A stretch of DNA of 64,000 nucleotides from Paenibacillus montanisoli (GCF_003268025.1 NZ_QLUW01000001.1:620001-684000); one strand, 5' to 3'. Positions 43,231-52,498 are shown, counted from the stretch's first letter. Notes: generated by a model not told the origin, from the letters alone. Numbers and translations are program-made.

Positions 43231-43905
43231 ATGGTTAAAATCTTACTTTTCGGCTTGTTATGGTGGCTCACAGGCAGCCCTTTTCTCGCCATACTCGTGC
43301 TTCTCATTATCCTTTACGTGCTGGATCGCAGGTACGTCGGTCTCTCGCCAAGCATCGTAAAGCCGATCCGCAGGCTCGGCGCAATCCGGCGGCTGCGTCA
43401 GCAAATCGCCATGAACCCGAACGACATCCCGTCTAAGCATGAACTTGCGCGGCTGCTCATTGAACGCAAACGCTACAAGGAAGCGAAAGAGTGGCTCATG
43501 CCGATGCAGGATGCGCTTGAGAACTCCGCGGAATTCTGGGATGATCTTGGCGCATGCCTGCTCCAGCTCGGCGAAACGGATGCTGCGGAAGCCGCCATCG
43601 GCAACGCGCTTTCCATCAATCCGAGGGTGAAGTACGGCGCCCCTTACTTACGGCTCGCCGGTATTCACGCACAGAAAAATCCGCAGACGGCGATCGCGCA
43701 TTTGCAATCGTTCCGCGCCATCCATTCTTCTTCGGTCGAGGCGTATTACAAGCTTGCGCTTCTCTATGCGCAGCTTGGCCGTATGGAAGAGGCAAAGCAG
43801 TCGCTTGCGGAATGCAGTGCGATCTATCGGTCTCTGCCACGTTATAAGAAGCGGCAGGAGCGGAAATGGGCGATTGTGGCCTTTTTCAAACGAACCCGGC
43901 TTTAA
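43231..43905 (+). CDS. Membrane-anchored tetratricopeptide-repeat protein
   Basis: 224 aa, AGGAGG directly upstream of ATG. A hydrophobic N-terminus (about residues 3-30, ILLFGLLWWLTGSPFLAILVLLIILYVL) is followed by four or so TPR-like helical pairs (for example NDIPSKHELARLLIERKRYKEAKEWL and SVEAYYKLALLYAQLGRMEEAKQSLAE). The basic C-terminus is KKRQERKWAIVAFFKRTRL. It probably docks a partner at the membrane; no function can be named. Stands alone. Confidence 0.8.
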   Translation: MVKILLFGLLWWLTGSPFLAILVLLIILYVLDRRYVGLSPSIVKPIRRLGAIRRLRQQIAMNPNDIPSKHELARLLIERKRYKEAKEWLMPMQDALENSAEFWDDLGACLLQLGETDAAEAAIGNALSINPRVKYGAPYLRLAGIHAQKNPQTAIAHLQSFRAIHSSSVEAYYKLALLYAQLGRMEEAKQSLAECSAIYRSLPRYKKRQERKWAIVAFFKRTRL

Positions 43906-43912
43906 CCCAATT

Positions 43913-43961
43913 GAAGGCGGCGCCAGTACGGAGAAATCCTCCTTACAGCGCCGCCTTCTTT
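43913..43961 (+). terminator. Terminator after TPR gene
   Basis: GAAGGCGGCGC (43913-43923) pairs with GCGCCGCCTTC (43948-43958), then TTTC. Confidence 0.8.
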
Positions 43962-44099
43962 CGTCAAATTTCGTCAAAATTAGCACTAATCTCCCAAATT
44001 GTTCATTTCTTTCATTGTCACATCTATTGAAATCGTACATAATTATTACTAGTATGTTAATTTTCCTATTCCAAAAATTGATCGGAGAGTCTAATTAAA

Positions 44100-45848
44100 A
44101 TGCGGCGTAACGCTTGGCTGCTTGTCATTCTATTGATCGCTTTGCTGCTAGGCGTCAATAATACCATTTATTATTTTACAACCAAGGATACGCTAGAGGA
44201 CCGGCTGCAGCATGAAATGGAATCGGTTGCCAAACAAATCGAAATTTCGATCGAGCTTTCCCGCAACGGAGCGGAGGAATATCAAGAACAGATCGGCCGC
44301 GAGCTCCGAGCCGCATCGATTGCAGCCCAGTACGCGCTGAGCCCGGATGTCGAGAAGGTGTCGAACGCGCAATTGGCAGAAATTTCAAAAAAGCTGGACA
44401 TGGTCGGCATTACGCTTCTCAAGAAGACGCCGGACAACATCATTTTATACAAGTCATCGATCGAAAAGCAGATGGGCTACAAGACCAGCACGTGGAAGCC
44501 ATGGTATCAAGCGTTCAATCAGCTGTTCGACGAGCATCGGGTGACGATCGACTGGGGCCAAAGCCTGACGAATTTCTGGACGGGCCCGTTTGAGTTCGCG
44601 ACGACGGATACAAGCGCCATTCAGAAGTGGGGCTACTACTACGACGGCACGACCAACTATATGATCGATCCGTTCATCAGCTACGACAGCAGGCAGCGCG
44701 ACTATGACGACGCAACTGGCGTTGAGAGGCTGATTTCGCAAACGTTGAAGGAGAACCGCACGCTGAGCGAAATTACGATCATCAATCCGGAAACGTTCGG
44801 AAACGGCAAGAAAACGACGATTACGGACAATGGCGACGAGCTCGAACATATGACCCAAAATCCGATCATCAACGGGACTTATACGTATAAGCACGATGAT
44901 GATATCGCGAATGTCGCTATGGCCAATGATCGTAACGTCAAAGTGTACGAGAATGCAGTGATCAACGGGAAGCATGTCGTCAAGGTGTTCATCCCGGTAG
45001 ACATTGAAAATAAGGTAGCAAGCATGCTGGACGAGAAAGGGCAGCCGCTGAATCGTTACGTGATCTCGCTCGTTTCCGATTACGCTACGATTCAGCAAAC
45101 GCTCGATAAGCAGTTCGGCAATATCGTGCTGATTATCGTCATCGTAACGGTGCTTAGCCTAATTGCGCTCTATTTTATCTTGTCGGCCTACCGTAAATCC
45201 CAAGATAAGCTGATCCGTAAAGCACAGGAGACGTATTTGGACGAGATTAACGGACTGTTCCAGTCGATCCGGTCGCAGCGCCATGATTTTGTCAATCACG
45301 TTCAGACCATTCACGCGCTGGCTGAGCTTGGCAAGACGGAGGAGTTAAAAGCCTACACAGCGGAACTGACCGGCGAAATCCGCCAGATGAACGATATCAT
45401 CAATATCGGCAATCCGGCGATCGCGGCCTTGATCCGGGCGAAGAGCCTGCAGGCCGAAATGCTAAAGGTTGAGTTCAAGATAGATTTCAAGGATATGAAC
45501 CATTTAGAGCTAGGGATGAAGTCGCTCGATATGACGCGCTTGCTCGGCAATTTGATCGACAATGCTTTCGACGAGGTTCTCAAGTACGCGGAGGAGCAGC
45601 GGACCGTTCATATTGCGGGATGTCAGAAGCCGGGCTACTATCAATTCACGGTAAGCAATACATGTCTGCAAGCGGAGGAATTGGCGAATAAGCCGTTGTT
45701 CCAGGCGGGTTACACCTCAAAGGATGGCGGTCACTCCGGCCTTGGCCTGCATATCGTGAAATCGATCGTAGATCAGTATAAGGGCATCATCAATCTAGCG
45801 ATCAACGAACCGAATGTAGTGACGTTCATCATAAAAGTACCTGTTTAA
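44100..45848 (+). CDS. Sensor histidine kinase with Spo0B-like dimerisation and GHKL ATPase domains
   Basis: 582 aa. A membrane helix at about residues 5-27 and another at about 343-365 enclose a roughly 310-residue extracytoplasmic sensor region. Then comes a Spo0B_a-like phospho-acceptor helix (SQRHDFVNHVQTIHALAELGKTEEL, with the H of RHD) and a GHKL ATPase (GNLIDNAFDEVLKYAE, then GGHSGLGLHIVKSIVDQYKG). The catalytic half resembles CitA/DcuS/AgrC-type kinases. The sensor is larger than a single PAS domain. No response regulator is adjacent and the gene has its own terminator, so its partner lies elsewhere. Confidence 0.85.
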   Translation: MRRNAWLLVILLIALLLGVNNTIYYFTTKDTLEDRLQHEMESVAKQIEISIELSRNGAEEYQEQIGRELRAASIAAQYALSPDVEKVSNAQLAEISKKLDMVGITLLKKTPDNIILYKSSIEKQMGYKTSTWKPWYQAFNQLFDEHRVTIDWGQSLTNFWTGPFEFATTDTSAIQKWGYYYDGTTNYMIDPFISYDSRQRDYDDATGVERLISQTLKENRTLSEITIINPETFGNGKKTTITDNGDELEHMTQNPIINGTYTYKHDDDIANVAMANDRNVKVYENAVINGKHVVKVFIPVDIENKVASMLDEKGQPLNRYVISLVSDYATIQQTLDKQFGNIVLIIVIVTVLSLIALYFILSAYRKSQDKLIRKAQETYLDEINGLFQSIRSQRHDFVNHVQTIHALAELGKTEELKAYTAELTGEIRQMNDIINIGNPAIAALIRAKSLQAEMLKVEFKIDFKDMNHLELGMKSLDMTRLLGNLIDNAFDEVLKYAEEQRTVHIAGCQKPGYYQFTVSNTCLQAEELANKPLFQAGYTSKDGGHSGLGLHIVKSIVDQYKGIINLAINEPNVVTFIIKVPV

Positions 45849-45865
45849 GCGCTTATACATGCTTA

Positions 45866-45907
45866 AGCCCCTTGGCCGGACCCTCAGTCCGGACAAGGGG
45901 CTTTTTA
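45866..45907 (+). terminator. Terminator after orphan kinase gene
   Basis: AGCCCCTT (45866-45873) pairs with AAGGGGCT (45895-45902), with an inner CCGGAC/GTCCGG stem, then TTTTTAT. Confidence 0.9.
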
Positions 45908-46023
45908 TGATATGTCCTTCAACTTATCCCGGAATAAAGCGAAACCGTTTGTGAATGTGGTATAATGGTTGGAATGGATATCGATGGTAGTTGGAATGGA
46001 CACTGAAGAAAGGGGGACGCATC

Positions 46024-47622
46024 GTGAGCACGTTTTTTCAGCTGGATGACCAGCGGCTGCATATCTTAGAAACGGCTGTCGCCAGCAGCATCCCCCTTGA
46101 GGTGCTGCAGCTTGGCTTTGACTTTTATCGGCGCGAGAAAGTGCTTACCGTTCAAGTGATGGATGGGACATCCGTTTATGGAACCGTACGGGATGCGGCG
46201 ATCTGCGCCGTTACGCTGGATTGTGATGAGTTTGGCTTCAGTACCTGTACCTGCCCGGGAAAAGGCTATTGCAAGCATATGGCGGCTGTTTTCTATGCGT
46301 ATTATGCATATGCCGGCAAAAGCCCGGATGAAGTGCATAACCGGATGCTATACGGCAGCGACCCGATGCTTGCGGGAGAAGCAGCTCAGGCGCCGCAAGC
46401 TCCCGCGTCTAAGGGGGCGGCGTCGAAATCCGGGCTGGAAGCCGAGCCGCTGCTCTGGCTGGCCGATATGGAAGCGAAGCACGGCGAGGTGTGGCGGCAG
46501 TGCAGACATTCGCTTCATCCGCTGCAGCCGGTGCTGACGGCGATCAAGGCCGTTTCGAAAAATTGGGACGAAGGGCTTCGGCGGCTGCACTGGATGCTTG
46601 GCATTATTTTTGCCGTGGAGCTGTCGGAGCGCGCTTATTCCCATACGGACAGCTACAGCCGGTATTATTACGAGATGGCGTTTGCCCGCATGACGGAGCC
46701 TTGGATCAGCCAGTACCAGGAGCTGGCCGGAGAGCTGAAGCCGGAGACGATGACAGCCCTTGAGCGCACGGCCGTAGCTCAGTTGCTGAAGCTGTTCCAT
46801 GAACGGGAGATGGACAGGGAGCAGCAGCTGCATCGCTGGGAGTCGCTGTATTTTGCATTATTAGGGCAGCTTGTGCATGATCGTTCGTGGAGTGCGGAGG
46901 AGAAGGAGTGGCTTGAGCGAAAGCTGGCGAGCGAGAGCAAAACCGGACATGCGAGCTTCTTTGCTCCAATGGCGCTCGCGTTTCTCGCCTTCGCCGAAAA
47001 CCGCGACGACGATGCGATCGGCCTGCTTGGCAGGACGGTCTTCAACCGAACGGCGCTGCTTGCATGCGATTGCGCGCTGGAGCGGCTGGAGGAACGGGAT
47101 TGGGAGAAGCTGTCCGGCTGGATCGGCTATTTGTACGGCGGCTTGTCGATCGAGCGGAAATCGAAAGCATTCGGCCCGTTCTTGTCGATGTGCCGGCTTG
47201 CCGACCTGCAGCAGCCGGACAATCCGGACTGGCAGCGGTATTTGGTCTCGTTTCTGCCGTACTCCTATTCGGCCCTGACAGAGCACTGGCTGGACCGGAA
47301 GCAGTATGAGAAATGGGCGGATCTGCAGCTTCTCTTCGGCATTGAGCCGGACGAGATGGACGTGCAGCTGGTACGGGAGATTGGCAAGGCTGCGCCCCAA
47401 GTGCTCTATCCGCTGTATCATCAGGCGATCGATGGCGCGATCCGGTCGCGAAACCGGCAGGGATACAGGCAGGCCGTCAAGCTGATGAAGCGGCTGGAGA
47501 AGCTTTATAAGGCAGAGAAGCAAGGCGATCGATGGAATCGCTACGTGGACGGCATTGTTCGGAAGCACGGGCGGCTGCGCGCGCTGCAGGAAGAGCTCTG
47601 GAGGGGTAAAATCATCACATGA
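46024..47622 (+). CDS. SWIM zinc-finger protein (YwqB-like)
   Basis: 532 aa from GTG behind AAGGGGGAC; the frame upstream has no ribosome site. The SWIM motif CxC...CxH reads STCTCPGKGYCKHMAAVFYAYYAYAG near residue 75 and should bind zinc and DNA or protein. The remaining about 430 residues are helical, rich in Trp/Leu, without a familiar fold. It overlaps the SNF2-helicase gene by 4 bp. The same SWIM/SNF2 pairing occurs as ywqB-ywqA in B. subtilis, so the two proteins probably form one complex; its role is not settled. Confidence 0.85.
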   Translation: MSTFFQLDDQRLHILETAVASSIPLEVLQLGFDFYRREKVLTVQVMDGTSVYGTVRDAAICAVTLDCDEFGFSTCTCPGKGYCKHMAAVFYAYYAYAGKSPDEVHNRMLYGSDPMLAGEAAQAPQAPASKGAASKSGLEAEPLLWLADMEAKHGEVWRQCRHSLHPLQPVLTAIKAVSKNWDEGLRRLHWMLGIIFAVELSERAYSHTDSYSRYYYEMAFARMTEPWISQYQELAGELKPETMTALERTAVAQLLKLFHEREMDREQQLHRWESLYFALLGQLVHDRSWSAEEKEWLERKLASESKTGHASFFAPMALAFLAFAENRDDDAIGLLGRTVFNRTALLACDCALERLEERDWEKLSGWIGYLYGGLSIERKSKAFGPFLSMCRLADLQQPDNPDWQRYLVSFLPYSYSALTEHWLDRKQYEKWADLQLLFGIEPDEMDVQLVREIGKAAPQVLYPLYHQAIDGAIRSRNRQGYRQAVKLMKRLEKLYKAEKQGDRWNRYVDGIVRKHGRLRALQEELWRGKIIT

Positions 47623-50537
47623 GAGGGTATACGGGTACGGAAACGGTCGTCGTGGACGGTTATTGGAAGGAAGGCGAAGGCCTTGTTCTATCGGCAGCGC
47701 ATGTCACCGGCTTGACGCCTCGGCTGCGCCGCTTGCTCTTTGCTTGGCATGAGGCTTCGTGGTTCGGCGCGGACGTCGAGGAGCGCGCGGACGAGCGGCA
47801 TAAACGGACGGAGCTGGCGCTGCCGCCTTCGATCGCGATGGATTATTTGTCTGCGCCGCAGCCGGTACGCCTGCTGAAAGTGGAGTGGACCGATCGGCTG
47901 CAGGCGTTGGCGCTGCTCTCCGGGCTGCTCCGCGAGGCGCTGCTTCGCGGCTGGTTCTCGCCGGATTGGTCGCGCTGGCGGGCTGAGGCGAGAGCATGGC
48001 GGCTCGATGTGCCGCGCGGCGAGCAGGAGACGATCGCACGTTGGCAGCAGCTTGTGCCGCAGCTGGATGAACAAGGCGATCTCGGCGCTATACAAGGGTG
48101 GCTGAGCGGTATCGTGGAAGAGCTGATCGCTTCCGACGATGCGGTCGGCGCGGCTTGGCGCACCGCCGTTGCGGAGACCGGCGAGGGGGCGCTGATGATG
48201 AAAGCGGCCGACGAGGACGACTGGCTGGTCGCGATCGGAATGAAGCGGGACCATTCGCCGTTTCGCATTGCGTTGCAGCTGTTGGAGCCGAATGAGAGGC
48301 AGGGCTGGCGGCTTCGCCCGGCGGTTCGGGATCGCGAAGACACAGGCCGCTGGCTTACGCTGGAGCCGGTCGCGGCTGAAGAGGAAGGCGGAGTGCGGTT
48401 TGGGCTGCCGGCGGATGCGCCTGATGAGTGGCGGGAGCATTTTGCCGAGCGGCTGCGCAAGGAAGAGCTGAAATGGGCGGCGGCGCTTTCGGATGGCCTG
48501 CAACCTGGTGACGGCAACCAAAGCGCAGGCCTGATTCGAACGGAGCTAAACGATGCTGAAGCTTATGAATTTCTGGAGCGTGATAGCGTGAAGCTGCTTG
48601 CGGCGGGCTGCTCCGTCCTGCTGCCCGCCTGGTGGGAAGCGGCGCGAAACCGTAAGCTGCGCTTGAAAGCGAAAGTGCGTTCATCGGTCGGCTCCGCGGA
48701 GCAGTCCATGTTCGGCCTGCAGCAAATCGTCGATTTCGACTGGAAGCTCGCTGTCGGCAATGTCGACATGAGCGAAGCCGAATTTATGAAGCTTGCGTCG
48801 GAGAATCGCAGGCTGATGCAGATCGGCGGCGAGTGGGTGCATCTGGATCCGGGCGATATGGAACGGCTGCGCAAATGGCTGAAGAAAAACGGCGGGAAGC
48901 GCGGTCTGACGATGCGCGATGTGTTCGAAATGCATCTGCGCGGCGGCGCGGAGCTGGAGCCGGAGGATGAGCTGCATGATGCGCTTACGGCGGAGGTCGA
49001 GCTGAATGAGCACTTGGCTGCTTGGATCGGCCAGCTGAACGAATCTTCCGATTTGCCGCTTGTCGAGAAGCCGGAGGCATTTCAAGGCGAGCTTCGGCCT
49101 TATCAGCTGCAGGGCGTTTCATGGCTTGCATTTCTCCGCAGGTTCGGGCTCGGCGGCTGCTTGGCGGACGATATGGGCCTTGGCAAAACAATTCAGTTTA
49201 CCGCCTATTTGCAGCATGTGCTAGCGCATGGCAGCCTTGGGCCATCGCTGCTCATTTGCCCGACCTCGGTCATCGGCAACTGGGAGAAGGAGCTGGAGCG
49301 TTTCGCGCCGACGCTGCGGGTGCTCGTCCATTACGGGCCGAAGCGCCTGCGCGGTGAACATTTCGCTGCCGAGGCAGCCGAAGCGGATTTGATCATCACC
49401 TCCTATACGCTCGCTCCGATCGACGAAGAAGAGCTTGGCTGCGTATCATGGGATGTCATCTGTCTGGATGAAGCGCAGAACATCAAAAACTACTATACGA
49501 AGCAGTCATCCGCCATTCGCGGTTTCTCGGCACATCACCGAATTGCCCTGACGGGCACGCCGATGGAGAACCGGCTGACGGAGCTGTGGTCGCTGTATGA
49601 TTTTACGAATCCGGGCTATCTCGGCTCGTTGACGGAGTTTCGCAAAGCGGTCGTGATTCCGATCGAGAAGGAGCGCGACGAGGCGCTCATTACGGAGCTG
49701 CAGCGATGGGTGAAGCCTTTTATGCTGCGGCGGCTGAAGAAGGACCCGGCCATTGCGCTTGCGCTGCCGGAGAAGAACGAGATGCGCACCTATCTGTCGC
49801 TTACGGTGGAGCAAGGCGCGCTTTACGAGAATATTGTGTCGGAGCTGATGAATCAGCTGGAGACGGCCGGCGTCCTGCAGCGCAGGGGGATTATTCTCTC
49901 GGCGCTGACGCGGCTCAAGCAGGTTTGCGACCATCCAAGCCTGCTGCTTAAGGAAGACCGGGAACGGCTGCCGTCCGCATGGGATCCGGAGCGCTCCAAT
50001 AAAGTGCTGCGCGTGCTCGAGATGGTGGAAGAAATCGCGGCGGAAGGCGAGCGCTGCTTGATCTTCACCCAGTACGTGGAGATGGGGGCGACGCTCAAGC
50101 GGCTGCTGGAGGAGCGGCTCGGCCTGCCGACGCCGTATCTGTACGGAGCGGTCCCTAAAGCGGAGCGGGATCAGATGATCGAGGCTTTTCAAAATGAGCA
50201 GGAGCCGGGGTGCGCGTTTGTCCTGTCATTGAAGGCAGGAGGAACGGGGCTTAATCTGACCGCTGCGAACCATGTCATCCATTTCGACCGGTGGTGGAAT
50301 CCCGCGGTTGAGAATCAGGCGACGGACCGGGCATTTCGGATCGGTCAGAAACGCAATGTGCAGGTGCATAAGTATGTGACGCTCGGCACGCTCGAAGAGC
50401 GGATCGACGACATGATCACGCGCAAGCAGCTGTTGAATGATCAAGTGGTCAGCCAATCGGAGAACTGGATTACCGAGATGTCGACCGATGAGCTGCGCGA
50501 GCTGTTCTCGCTGCGGAAACATCGGCTGAAAGGTTAA
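47619..50537 (+). CDS. SNF2-family DNA-dependent ATPase/helicase (YwqA-like)
   Basis: 972 aa. The first about 480 residues are the SNF2-associated N-terminal region. They are followed by the two RecA-like lobes: Walker A LADDMGLGKTIQF, motif II CLDEAQNIKN, motif III ALTGTPMENRLTELWSLYDF, and in the second lobe SLKAGGTGLNLTAANHVIHFDRWWNPAVENQATDRAFRIGQ. Bacterial members translocate on duplex DNA and may remodel stalled RNA polymerase or repair complexes, as RapA does. It is coupled to the SWIM gene by overlap. All motifs are intact. Confidence 0.93.
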   Translation: MRGYTGTETVVVDGYWKEGEGLVLSAAHVTGLTPRLRRLLFAWHEASWFGADVEERADERHKRTELALPPSIAMDYLSAPQPVRLLKVEWTDRLQALALLSGLLREALLRGWFSPDWSRWRAEARAWRLDVPRGEQETIARWQQLVPQLDEQGDLGAIQGWLSGIVEELIASDDAVGAAWRTAVAETGEGALMMKAADEDDWLVAIGMKRDHSPFRIALQLLEPNERQGWRLRPAVRDREDTGRWLTLEPVAAEEEGGVRFGLPADAPDEWREHFAERLRKEELKWAAALSDGLQPGDGNQSAGLIRTELNDAEAYEFLERDSVKLLAAGCSVLLPAWWEAARNRKLRLKAKVRSSVGSAEQSMFGLQQIVDFDWKLAVGNVDMSEAEFMKLASENRRLMQIGGEWVHLDPGDMERLRKWLKKNGGKRGLTMRDVFEMHLRGGAELEPEDELHDALTAEVELNEHLAAWIGQLNESSDLPLVEKPEAFQGELRPYQLQGVSWLAFLRRFGLGGCLADDMGLGKTIQFTAYLQHVLAHGSLGPSLLICPTSVIGNWEKELERFAPTLRVLVHYGPKRLRGEHFAAEAAEADLIITSYTLAPIDEEELGCVSWDVICLDEAQNIKNYYTKQSSAIRGFSAHHRIALTGTPMENRLTELWSLYDFTNPGYLGSLTEFRKAVVIPIEKERDEALITELQRWVKPFMLRRLKKDPAIALALPEKNEMRTYLSLTVEQGALYENIVSELMNQLETAGVLQRRGIILSALTRLKQVCDHPSLLLKEDRERLPSAWDPERSNKVLRVLEMVEEIAAEGERCLIFTQYVEMGATLKRLLEERLGLPTPYLYGAVPKAERDQMIEAFQNEQEPGCAFVLSLKAGGTGLNLTAANHVIHFDRWWNPAVENQATDRAFRIGQKRNVQVHKYVTLGTLEERIDDMITRKQLLNDQVVSQSENWITEMSTDELRELFSLRKHRLKG

Positions 50538-50562
50538 TTGAACGCGAGGTGCTGGGCTAGCA

Positions 50563-50913
50563 ATGGACGATTGGACGGAAGATGCAGGTATGGAGGCGGT
50601 AGTGGCAGATAAGGGGGAGGCTGCTGATCCGCCGGCTGTAGAGGTAGATGTAAATGCAGAAGCCGGTACAGGGCAGGCCTCCACGGCAGATGCGGCGGAG
50701 CCTGCTGAAACGGCTGTCTCAGCAGCCAAAGCGATTGTGCCGGAGCGGCTCAGCCGCCCAGGCCATGGCGCAACGGACACGCAGCAATCGGAGCGGTCAT
50801 CCGCGGATGAGGGCGTGATCGGACCAGACGAAGCCGCTCCTCATTGGCGCGCGTTCTATGGCGCGATCCGCGATGCCGTACAGGGGATGCGTTCCGGCGA
50901 AAAGGCTGAATGA
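50563..50913 (+). CDS. Small acidic hypothetical protein
   Basis: 116 aa, 25 bp after the SNF2 gene, GAGGTG 12-17 bases upstream. The first 90 residues are low-complexity (Ala, Glu, Asp, Gly) and probably disordered; the end HWRAFYGAIRDAVQGMRSGEKAE looks like a short amphipathic helix. I do not recognise it. Its stop is followed at once by a terminator, which supports it as the last gene of the SWIM-SNF2 operon. The opposite strand is also open, so coding is likely but not certain. Confidence 0.5.
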   Translation: MDDWTEDAGMEAVVADKGEAADPPAVEVDVNAEAGTGQASTADAAEPAETAVSAAKAIVPERLSRPGHGATDTQQSERSSADEGVIGPDEAAPHWRAFYGAIRDAVQGMRSGEKAE

Positions 50914-50916
50914 TGG

Positions 50917-50946
50917 AAGGCGGCGATTGATTTCGTCGCCTTTTTT
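50917..50946 (+). terminator. Terminator closing the SWIM/SNF2 operon
   Basis: AAGGCGGCG pairs with CGTCGCCTT (one G-T pair) around a short loop, then TTTTTT. Confidence 0.85.
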
Positions 50947-50976
50947 GCTGCCTCTACGGCTAGTTGGGCGGGAGTA

Positions 50977-51524
50977 GTAGAGCTCACCGAGCACCACATT
51001 CGCCCGAAGTCGGCGAAGTTGCAGAATGTAGAGCTCACCGAGCACCACATTCGCCCGAAGTCGGCGAAGTTGCAGAATGTAGAGCTCACCGAGCACCACA
51101 TTTGCCCAAAGTCGGCGAAGTTGCAGAATGTAGAGCTCACTGCGCACCACATTCGCCCGAAGTCGGCGAAGTTACAGAATGTAGAGCTCACCGAGCACCA
51201 CATTCGCCCGAAGTCGGTGAAGTTGCAGAATGTAGAGCTCACCGAGCACCACATTCGCCCGAAGTCGGCGAAGTTGCAGAATGTAGAGCTTACCGAGCAC
51301 CACATTTGCCCTAAGTCGGCGAAGTTGCAGAATGTAGAGCTCACCGAGCACCACATTTGCCCAAAGTCGGCGAAGTTGCAGAATGTAGAGCTCACCGAGC
51401 ACCACATTCGCCCGAAGTCGGCGAAGTTGCAGAATGTAGAGCTTACCGAGCACCACATTTGCCCTAAGTCGGCGAAGTTGCAGAATGTAGAGCTTACCGA
51501 GCACCACATTCGCCCGAAGTCGGC
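50977..51524. repeat. Tandem array 2: 51-bp repeat, ten full units plus a partial
   Basis: Units begin at 50977, 51028, 51079 and so on every 51 bp to 51487. Each has the blocks GTAGAGCTCACCGAG, CACCACATTCGCCC, GAAGTCGGCGAAG and TTGCAGAAT. TTCGCC and GGCGAA in each unit form a small hairpin. Variation is limited to a few positions (C/T in GAGCTC/GAGCTT, CGCCCG/TGCCCA). Frames on both strands stay open through the array without ribosome sites and are rejected as genes. Confidence 0.95.
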
Positions 51525-51697
51525 TCGGAGGCGAGCATGCGGATCGGGTTCGTCTCAATCGGCACAAGCTGGTTGTTCCAAAAGACATTGACATTCGAGG
51601 ATATTTGCCCCATCCGGCTGTATGCTCAGCTCCTGCTGAATGGTGGCCGCGAGTCTAATGGCGGAGTTGGAGGGTAGGAGATGCAGGCGTTATTGAG
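51525..51697. other. Non-repeat spacer between arrays 2 and 3
   Basis: About 170 bp with short open frames on both strands; none has a convincing ribosome site. On the minus strand MGQISSNVNVFWNNQLVPIE reads like a fragment of a real protein, but I cannot place it. Confidence 0.35.
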
Positions 51698-52496
51698 CTG
51701 CTTTCTGCGGATTTCCGCATGGTGCGGTACCTGTTACCACTCTTGGTGCTGCTTTCGCCGTTTTTCCGCCAATGTGAGGTACCTGTTACCACTCTTGGTG
51801 CTGCTTTCGCCACTTTTCCGCCAATGTGCGGTACCTGTTACCTCTCTTGGTGCTGCTTTCGCCGCTTTTCCGCCGATGTGCGGTAACTGTTACCTCACTT
51901 GGTGCTGCTTTCGCCGTTTTTCCGCCGATGTGGGGTAACTGTTACCTCTCTTGGTGCTGCTTTCACCGCTTTCCGCCGATGTGCGGTAACTGTTACCTCT
52001 CTTGGTGCTGCTTTCGCCGCTTTCCGCCGATGTGAGGTAACTGTTACCTCTCTTGGTGCTGCTTTCGCCGCTTTTCCGCCGATGTGCAGTAATCGTTACC
52101 TCTCTTGGTGCTGCTTTCGCCGCTTTTCCGCCGATGTGCGGTAACTGTTACCTCTCTTGGTTCTGCATTCGCCGCTTTTCCGCCGATGTGCGGTAACCGT
52201 TACCTCTCTTGGTGCTGCTTTCACCGCTTTCCCGCCGATGTGCGGTACCTGTTACCTCTCTTGGTGCAGCTTTCGCTGCTTTCCGCCGATGTGCGGTAAC
52301 TGTTACCTCACTTGGTGCTGCTTTCGCCGCTTTTCCGCCAATGTGCGGTACTTGTTACCTCTCTTGGTTCTGCTTTCGCCACTTTTCCGCCAATGTGCGG
52401 TAACTGTTACCTCACTTGGTGCTGCTTTCGTCGCTTTTCCGCCGATGTGGGGTAACCGTTACCTCTCTTGGTGCTGCTTTCGCCGCTTTTCCGCTT
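51698..52496. repeat. Tandem array 3: 51/52-bp palindrome-bearing repeat, about fifteen units
   Basis: Units centred on GGTAACTGTTACC start at 51726, 51778, 51830, 51882, 51934, 51985, 52036, 52088, 52140, 52192, 52244, 52295, 52347, 52399 and 52451. Spacing is 52 bp, or 51 where one T is lost from CTTTTCC. The core varies as GGTA(A/C)C(T/C)GTTACC. Around it stand TTTTCCGCCGATGTGC and TCTCTTGGTGCTGC. The 52-bp period is not a codon multiple, which argues against coding. About three quarters of the first 40 positions match the array 1 unit. Confidence 0.95.
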
Positions 52497-52498
52497 AT

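Noticed and set aside
50977-51524. Long repetitive proteins on both strands (17-residue periodicity)
   Set aside because: The frames stay open only because 51 is a multiple of three and the unit lacks stops. They lack ribosome sites, occur on both strands, and begin and end in non-homologous flanks.
51525-51697. Gene between arrays 2 and 3
   Set aside because: Short frames on both strands look mildly protein-like, but none has a start signal or family resemblance I can defend.
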